Assembly (NCBI GenBank): GCA_013298445.1
Contig: JAAFHQ010000162.1
Span: 1 to 9,669, forward strand
Reading direction: 5' to 3'
Origin: Chitinophagales bacterium
GTDB taxonomy: Bacteria; Bacteroidota; Bacteroidia; Chitinophagales; Saprospiraceae
DNA length: 9,669 nt
Of this stretch, positions 5,347 through 9,669 are shown piece by piece. Position 1 is the first letter of the stretch. Each line of letters opens with the position of its first letter. The notes below the pieces were generated by a model that saw nothing but the letters and a program-made list of their open reading frames with translations, made no database searches and was not told the DNA's origin. The position numbers and the translations under genes are program-made.

Positions 5347-6777
5347 TTATAGGCCAATTACGGCTTCTACCATCATCCCTTTGAAATTGCCACCGTAACG
5401 ATAGTCGTTGGTTGGGAAGTTTTTGTAGTTCTGGTTGACCCATTCCAGTTTCAGCAAGAGGTTCTGAGTTGGGAACCAGCCCGCAGATACAGCAGTGCGT
5501 TCGATGGTTATGTCACCCAGACCACGAGCTTCACCAGTTGCGGTATTGTACCGTGCACCAATGTAGGCTTGTTCATGAGGCAAGAAGCGATACAGTGCAT
5601 CTACTGCAACCTGGTTCCAGCTCCGTTTCATCCATTCGCCGTCAGAAACGTCTGCGTATACACTACCTTTGATGAAATCAAAAGAAGCAAAAACTTCAGC
5701 ACCTTTGTACTTGATGAATGGGTTGATCACGATTGCAGTTACCCGGTTGGATACACCTGGGTCAAAACGGCCAGAGGTAAAGTTAGGTCCAGCTTGGGTT
5801 GCAGGGTTAGATGGAGAAGTACCAATCGAGATAGGCAAACCACCGATGGTAGCAGGTTCCATGATACCGAAGTAGTGAGACCCCGTGCGGTCACCTGCAA
5901 ACAAGGTATTGCGTTGGCTATTGCTGTTGTGGTATACAGAGGCGGATAAACGAAACCGTAAGCCATCAGTTACATTGTTGTCATAAGCCACTTTTGCAAA
6001 AATGGATGGGGTACGTTTGGTTTGCACGACTCCATTGGAGTTAATGGCATCTGGCGTTTTGAGGATGTTGCCATTGATAAAACCAGAGCTCATACCACCC
6101 ATCAACATGATGTTTTTAGCAGGGAATAAGTACACTTCGCCACCAATTTCAGTTGTGAAAGCATCAATGATGAAGTTTTCAGCGAATGGGTTGAAGAGGG
6201 CATTACCACCATCAGAGCGGCGGAATTGTTGGTCGCCAAAGTTGGGTTGGAAGTGACCAATTTTCACCCGTACCAAATCGGTAAACCATTGTGGGTTACC
6301 AAACATGGGCAGTTTGTCGATTTGGATGTAGCCACCTTTTACCCAAAATTCGTTGTGGTGACGAGCCGACATGTAGTTTTCCAAACAAACCCGGATCCCG
6401 TCGTCAACTTGGAAGTCGAGGTTCAAGTTCGCCATCGCCAGGTTGAAACCTGCCAATCTTGCGGAAGTGGTATCTTCTGCTTTAATGTACCCGTACAAGT
6501 AGTTTTTGTTCAACTTGTTGGTAGCGGAAGAAGGTGCGTAAACGGCTTTGTTGGAGTGGGTCAGGTTTTGATAATCCTGGGTAAAGCTACCACCAATCCG
6601 TACGCTCATGCCTTTGAATTCTGGTTGTTCAGCCGTTTTGGAAGGTTCAAAAACGTTGATCCCATTTTTGTTCCAAGGGCGGAAGTATTGCAAATCAGCT
6701 TGTTGAGCTACCAATGGTAAGGAGAAAGCGAGGGCCAGCAAACCTGCCAGCAGGTTCGACAAAGATATCTTTTTCAT
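5347..6777 (-). CDS. Outer-membrane beta-barrel porin-like protein
   Basis: This 476-residue protein has a signal peptide (MKKISLSNLLAGLLALAFSLPLVA, likely cut before Gln25). The rest looks like a large single-chain barrel: many alternating strands such as MSVRIGGSFTQDYQNLTH, LNLDFQVDDGIRVCLENYM, TTEIGGEVYLF, IFAKVAYDNN, GLRFRLSASVYHN, AEVFASFDFI, QAYIGARYNTA, LLLKLEWVNQNYKNF, and a last strand MMVEAVIGL. The segment VRVKIGHFQPNFGDQQFRRSDGG resembles the strand-and-loop region of phosphate-selective/OprO-type porins, which is the closest named group; the actual substrate cannot be read from the sequence. The product probably forms a diffusion channel in the outer membrane. It lies 49 bp behind the first yceI, with no hairpin between, so those two are very probably cotranscribed; an intrinsic terminator follows it. 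Confidence 0.8.
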   Translation of the reverse strand: MKKISLSNLLAGLLALAFSLPLVAQQADLQYFRPWNKNGINVFEPSKTAEQPEFKGMSVRIGGSFTQDYQNLTHSNKAVYAPSSATNKLNKNYLYGYIKAEDTTSARLAGFNLAMANLNLDFQVDDGIRVCLENYMSARHHNEFWVKGGYIQIDKLPMFGNPQWFTDLVRVKIGHFQPNFGDQQFRRSDGGNALFNPFAENFIIDAFTTEIGGEVYLFPAKNIMLMGGMSSGFINGNILKTPDAINSNGVVQTKRTPSIFAKVAYDNNVTDGLRFRLSASVYHNSNSQRNTLFAGDRTGSHYFGIMEPATIGGLPISIGTSPSNPATQAGPNFTSGRFDPGVSNRVTAIVINPFIKYKGAEVFASFDFIKGSVYADVSDGEWMKRSWNQVAVDALYRFLPHEQAYIGARYNTATGEARGLGDITIERTAVSAGWFPTQNLLLKLEWVNQNYKNFPTNDYRYGGNFKGMMVEAVIGL

Positions 6778-6826
6778 CTTGTTGAATTTTAGTCGTTAGT
6801 GAAAGAGCTTGAGAAAAGAGAGGTGT

Positions 6827-7405
6827 TTATTCACCCAGAACTAGATCAAAACTTATTGTGATGTCGTTACCCGTTTTGAGGGTACCCATGAGTGCGGTCG
6901 GTGGATCGATTTTGAAATCGGTCATTTTCAAGGCTTTCGATCCTTTGAAGGAAAGGCTGCCATTGCTCAAAATTTTACCTTTTACGTTCATGCTGATCGG
7001 AACTTTTACACCTGCGATGCTGAGGTTGCCCAGCGCTTTGATGTCGTACTCTCCGGCGGCAGGGTTAATCGATTCGATCTTGGTCAATTGGTACGTGATT
7101 TTGGGATACTGAGTTGTTTTCAGTGCTTCCCAGGTCTTCTTGTCCATTATCGAGCCTTTGGTGCTCTTGATCGAGTTGGCGTCTATTTCGAGGTACAAAC
7201 TGTTGATGGCTTCCAGACCACCTTCATTGATAACGACGTCGCTTTTAACGGTGGCAACGCCTACACTCGACTCCCAATGGTGTAAGGAGGAAGTGCCCGC
7301 AATGCTCATCTTAAAACTTTTGAGTGTTTGGGGGCGCACTGGTAGCCAGAGTAAAAAAGGAAGAATCAGTGCGGTGGTTAGTATAAGGGACGTTTTGTTT
7401 TTCAT
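6827..7405 (-). CDS. YceI family exported protein (cysteine-free paralogue)
   Basis: This 192-residue protein has an N-terminal export signal (MKNKTSLILTTALILPFLLWLPVRPQ) and one YceI domain. Marks in order: MSIAGTSSLHHWESSVG, the central IMDKKTWEALKTTQYPKITYQL, LGNLSIAGVKVPISMNV, and the C-terminal MTDFKIDPPTALMGT with DITISFDLVL. The last block aligns closely with the second YceI (TDF-x2-PP-x-ALMGT in both), so the two are paralogues, though distant over the rest. It contains no cysteine at all. The known family role is binding of an isoprenoid or lipid-like molecule in the periplasm. It is the first gene of the minus-strand cluster, read from the promoter at 7428-7435, leaving a leader of only about 20 bases. 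Confidence 0.92.
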   Translation of the reverse strand: MKNKTSLILTTALILPFLLWLPVRPQTLKSFKMSIAGTSSLHHWESSVGVATVKSDVVINEGGLEAINSLYLEIDANSIKSTKGSIMDKKTWEALKTTQYPKITYQLTKIESINPAAGEYDIKALGNLSIAGVKVPISMNVKGKILSNGSLSFKGSKALKMTDFKIDPPTALMGTLKTGNDITISFDLVLGE

Positions 7406-7427
7406 GGCTTTTCGCTTTGTTTCGATA

Positions 7428-7435
7428 CAAATGTA
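7428..7435 (-). promoter_or_regulatory. Promoter -7 element of the yceI-porin-yceI cluster
   Basis: On the minus strand this reads TACATTTG, a perfect match to the Bacteroidota -7 element TAnnTTTG, 22 bases before the ATG at 7405. No proper -33 TTTG lies at the expected distance (the nearest candidates are TCTG or ATGG), which suggests that the promoter depends on an activator; a palindromic operator lies upstream at 7482-7495. Confidence 0.6.
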
Positions 7436-7481
7436 AGCAGGTGGCGAGGTGCCAGACCATGAGCTTTGAGACTGCTTTTAG

Positions 7482-7495
7482 GTGATTAATATCAC
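7482..7495. promoter_or_regulatory. CRP/FNR-family-like operator (GTGATTAATATCAC)
   Basis: The 14-mer has arms GTGAT and ATCAC with a 4-base centre. It fits the CRP half-site pattern GTGA-N6-TCAC exactly, and also the FNR/DNR spacing GAT-N4-ATC. Its centre (7488.5) is about 60-65 bp upstream of the transcription start expected from TACATTTG at 7435-7428, close to the classic class I activator position near -61.5. It lies in the gap between the divergent yceI cluster and the decarboxylase gene, about 85 bp before the latter's ATG, and could act on either. The assignment rests on the sequence pattern alone. Confidence 0.45.
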
Positions 7496-7507
7496 ATTGG
7501 GAAAAAA

Positions 7508-7542
7508 GTTGAGCGCTTGAGTATTAGCTTCAACCCCTCAAC
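7508..7542. repeat. Short GTTGAG-type hairpin upstream of the decarboxylase gene
   Basis: Arms 7508-7521 and 7529-7542 pair at 11 of 14 positions around a 7-base loop TATTAGC. Each arm contains a GTTGAG/CTCAAC hexamer with a second TTGA-like half at about 9 bp, so it looks like a shortened or decayed relative of the elements at 2214-2322 and 9112-9224. It lies 38 bp before the decarboxylase ATG and may fall within its leader. Confidence 0.45.
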
Positions 7543-7579
7543 ATGCTCTGCTGTTTATTAATCCACAACCAATACGGCA

Positions 7580-9022
7580 ATGACAACATCCAACACCACC
7601 CTCCTACAAAAAGTATACGATCCCAGTACCTTTCGCCAACAAGGCCACGCCCTTATCGATCAATTGGCCGATTATTTTGAATCCGTGCAAAGCCAAAGCG
7701 ACCCGGTCGTTTTTTCCCACCATTCTCCAGAAGACCATTACCATTTTTGGCAAAATGAACTCAACAGTCCCTTGTCAGAAAATCCCGCTTCTTTTTTTGA
7801 AACTGTAATCCAGCATTCGGTCAAAACCCACCATCCCCGCTATATGGGCCACCAGGTGGCGGTAACGGCCCCCGCATCAGCATTGGCAGGCCTCTTGAGC
7901 AATGTACTTAATCAGGGGATGGCATTGTATGAAATGGGCATGAGTTCGGTGCCGATGGAGCGCCTGGTGATCGAGTTGCTGGCCAAAAAAATCGGTTACG
8001 ATACTTCCAGCAGTGGCATCCTGACTTCGGGTGGCACCCTGGCCAATCTCACTGCATTGTTGGCCGCCCGTGCCTGTAAAGCGCCTTCTAATGTTTGGTC
8101 CGAAGGACACCAGGAACGTCTGGCCATCATGGTCAGCGAAGAGGCGCATTATTGTGTGGATCGGGCAGCGCGCATCATGGGGCTGGGCAACGCAGGCATC
8201 ATCAAGTTGCCCACCGACGCACAATACAAAATGCGTAGTGATTTGTTGGAGGAATACTTGGTCAAAGCTAAAGGGGAAGGATTACACGTTTTTGCCATTA
8301 TTGGCAGTGCTTGTTCCACCTCTACCGGCTCCCATGATGATCTTGAGGCCATTGCCGATTTTGCTGAAAGGCACAACATCTGGTTTCATGCCGATGGAGC
8401 GCATGGCGGCGGGGCGGTTTTTTCCACAAAATACCAATCCTTGCTCAAAGGAATCGAGCGAGCTGATTCGGTGGTAGTGGATTTTCACAAGGTATTGATG
8501 GTTCCAGCCCTGGCTACTGCGCTGGTATTCAAACGAGAACAAGACAGTTTTAGCACTTTCCAACAAAGGGCTCAATACCTCTGGAATTCTGTCGAAGCCG
8601 ATTGGTTCAACCTCGGCAAGCGGACCTTTGAATGCACCAAATACATGATGTCCCTGAAAATTTTTACCCTCTTGAAATTATATGGTGAGGAGGTATTTGC
8701 AGCCGTAGTGGATCAGGTGTACGATTTGGGGCAGAAATTTGCAAAAATGATTGCAAAAAGGCCAAATTTTGAACTTGCAATGGAACCCGAGTGCAATATT
8801 GTGTGTTTTAGAGTTATAAGAAATGGAGTCAGTGACCTTAACGCATTCAATCAGGCGCTTCGCGAGCACATCCTGAAAAAAGGGCATTTTTACATTGTAC
8901 AAACTACCCTGCGCGATAAGGTGTACCTCCGCACTTCCCTAATGAACCCACTCACTACCGAACAGGATCTTACGATTTTGCTGGATGAACTGGAAAGTTT
9001 GGCCAATGCTGCTACTTTTTAA
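7580..9022 (+). CDS. Pyridoxal-phosphate-dependent group II amino acid decarboxylase
   Basis: This 480-residue cytosolic enzyme belongs to the PLP-dependent group II decarboxylases (glutamate / aromatic amino acid / diaminobutyrate decarboxylase superfamily), which release CO2 from an amino acid to give an amine. Marks in order: HPRYMGHQVA with a substrate-side histidine region near residue 90, TSGGTLAN at 149-156 for the PLP phosphate, the HADGAHGGG block with His270 and Asp272 (Asp pairs with the PLP ring nitrogen), and VVVDFHKVLMVPALATA with Lys304 as the PLP-binding lysine (DFHK in place of the common NPHK/DPHK). RTFECTKYMMSLK follows in the C-terminal half. It resembles the L-2,4-diaminobutyrate or aspartate decarboxylase-like branch, but the substrate is not secure. 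Its length is normal. ATG 7580 has no upstream competitor in frame. The gene stands alone and ends at an intrinsic terminator. Confidence 0.88.
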   Translation: MTTSNTTLLQKVYDPSTFRQQGHALIDQLADYFESVQSQSDPVVFSHHSPEDHYHFWQNELNSPLSENPASFFETVIQHSVKTHHPRYMGHQVAVTAPASALAGLLSNVLNQGMALYEMGMSSVPMERLVIELLAKKIGYDTSSSGILTSGGTLANLTALLAARACKAPSNVWSEGHQERLAIMVSEEAHYCVDRAARIMGLGNAGIIKLPTDAQYKMRSDLLEEYLVKAKGEGLHVFAIIGSACSTSTGSHDDLEAIADFAERHNIWFHADGAHGGGAVFSTKYQSLLKGIERADSVVVDFHKVLMVPALATALVFKREQDSFSTFQQRAQYLWNSVEADWFNLGKRTFECTKYMMSLKIFTLLKLYGEEVFAAVVDQVYDLGQKFAKMIAKRPNFELAMEPECNIVCFRVIRNGVSDLNAFNQALREHILKKGHFYIVQTTLRDKVYLRTSLMNPLTTEQDLTILLDELESLANAATF

Positions 9023-9056
9023 GTTCTCCTGAAAAGAGTTTTTGCATAATTTGGAG

Positions 9057-9094
9057 CCTCCCTTTGTGCGTTGTTACGCCGGGGGAGGTTTTTT
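9057..9094 (+). terminator. Intrinsic terminator of the decarboxylase gene
   Basis: CCTCCC (9057-9062) pairs with GGGAGG (9083-9088), followed at once by six T residues (9089-9094). Inside the loop GCGT and ACGC can extend the structure. It starts 34 bases after the stop codon and has the standard stem plus U-tract form. Confidence 0.85.
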
Positions 9095-9111
9095 GTTGAA
9101 TGGTTTAGAAG

Positions 9112-9224
9112 GTTGAGAGAGGTTGAGGAAGGTTGAGCGCTACCGCAGCGATGTTGACAAAGGTATTATTTATGTCGCTGCGGTAGCGCTCAACCTTCCT
9201 CAACTTTCCTCAACCTCCCTCAAC
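9112..9224. repeat. GTTGAG-phased palindromic element, copy 2
   Basis: The left arm has GTTGAG at 9112, 9122 and 9132; the right arm has CTCAAC at 9189, 9199, 9209 and 9219, all spaced exactly 10 bp. The core arms 9131-9151 and 9175-9195 are perfect complements over 21 bases, containing GCGCTACCGCAGCGA, around a 23-base loop. It shares the core TACCGC...GCGGTAG, a GACAA(A)GG loop segment and GTCGCT with copy 1. It lies between the decarboxylase terminator and the next gene, ending 16 bases before that gene's ATG. Confidence 0.88.
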
Positions 9225-9240
9225 CCATTAATCCATTTCC

Positions 9241-9669
9241 ATGAATCCTGAAGAAACATTCTCTTTCACCTCTTACTTAGAAGAATCCAATAACCGCTTG
9301 TGGGGGCAACATTTTATCGTGCCAGCTCCCGTCGTAGGCGCTCTGAGCGAAGGCAGCGAAGACAAACGAGTAGTTTGCACCATCAATGGCATCGTCGAAT
9401 ACCAATGCGCCATGCTGCCTAAGGGGGAGGGCGTTTACATCATTTCGGTGAATAAAGCCCGCGTAAAAAAACTCAATTTAAAACTGGGTGATCAGGTTCA
9501 GGTAAGCCTACGCAAAGATGATAGCGAATACGGCTTGCCGGTGCCCGAAGAGTTTACCGAAGTGTTGGAACAAGACCCAGATGCCAATGCCTTTTGGGAA
9601 AAACTCACTCCGGGCAAAAAACGCACTATGTTGTACATCATTGCTCAACCCAAAAGTTCAGATTTGCGC
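9241..9669 (+). CDS. DUF1905 / YdeI-OmpD-associated family protein, N-terminal part (3' truncated by window edge)
   Basis: An open frame runs from ATG 9241 through the window end (143 codons, no stop). The translation has the DUF1905 beta-barrel pattern: GQHFIVPAPVVGAL, then RVVCTINGIVEYQCAMLPKGEGVYIISVNKARVKKLNLKLGDQVQVSL with the typical 'LGDxVxVxLxxD' turn, GLPVPEEFTEVL, and then the opening of the YdeI-type helical part, DPDANAFWEKLTPGKKRTMLYIIAQPKSSDLR. In the family this second part usually finishes with an ETR-R motif and more helices, which lie beyond the window. The family is sometimes called bacteriocin-protection or OmpD-associated, but its biochemical role is not established. Only 16 bases separate the start from palindromic element copy 2, so that repeat is at or inside the promoter or leader. 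Confidence 0.82.
   Translation, partial: MNPEETFSFTSYLEESNNRLWGQHFIVPAPVVGALSEGSEDKRVVCTINGIVEYQCAMLPKGEGVYIISVNKARVKKLNLKLGDQVQVSLRKDDSEYGLPVPEEFTEVLEQDPDANAFWEKLTPGKKRTMLYIIAQPKSSDLR

Noticed and set aside
6226..6720. 164-codon plus-strand open frame opposite the porin
   Set aside because: Antisense shadow; low-complexity Val/Phe/Gln-rich translation without a domain, while the minus strand gives a coherent exported barrel protein.

Overview
The window looks like chromosomal DNA of a Bacteroidota bacterium, probably from the Saprospiria (Haliscomenobacter-like). Evidence: the protein families (DUF547, Bacteroidota-type YceI and beta-barrel proteins), two perfect matches to the Bacteroidota -7 promoter element TAnnTTTG, no Shine-Dalgarno sequences worth naming, moderate GC, and gaps full of palindromic repeats. 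The genus is a guess; the phylum is fairly secure.

Layout from left to right. (1) 3-419: the 3' end of a DUF547 gene. (2) 663-2214: two plus-strand genes recognisable as the arsenosugar pair, a small carboxymuconolactone-decarboxylase/peroxidase-like protein and the radical SAM enzyme ArsS. (3) 2420-2917: a small exported beta-barrel protein. (4) 3038-4522: guaB (IMP dehydrogenase), whose promoter sits so close to its ATG that the mRNA may be leaderless. (5) 7405-4630, minus strand: a three-gene cluster yceI / outer-membrane porin / yceI. It has a TAnnTTTG promoter, a CRP/FNR-like inverted repeat about 60 bp upstream of the likely transcription start, and a strong intrinsic terminator between the porin and the second yceI. 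(6) 7580-9022, plus strand: a PLP-dependent group II decarboxylase ending in an intrinsic terminator. (7) 9241 to the window end: the 5' part of a DUF1905/YdeI-like gene.

Genes working together: the CMD protein and ArsS probably act in arsenosugar synthesis, although the arsenite methyltransferase arsM that would complete the pathway is not here. The two YceI proteins and the porin are probably envelope proteins made together. The remaining genes look like unrelated single-gene units.

The most unusual feature of the window is its non-coding DNA. Nearly every gap holds a long palindromic element directly behind a stop codon. At least five sequence types are present: a 180-bp element with 29-bp ends, a nested 90-bp element with a 28-bp perfect palindrome, two full copies of an element whose arms are GTTGAG hexamers spaced 9-10 bp apart, a TTTCGG-rich inverted repeat between convergent genes, and a G/C-rich double hairpin. 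No phage, insertion sequence, CRISPR array, tRNA or rRNA is visible, and no convincing new multi-gene system. The yceI-porin-yceI cluster and the phased GTTGAG elements are the best candidates for undescribed biology.
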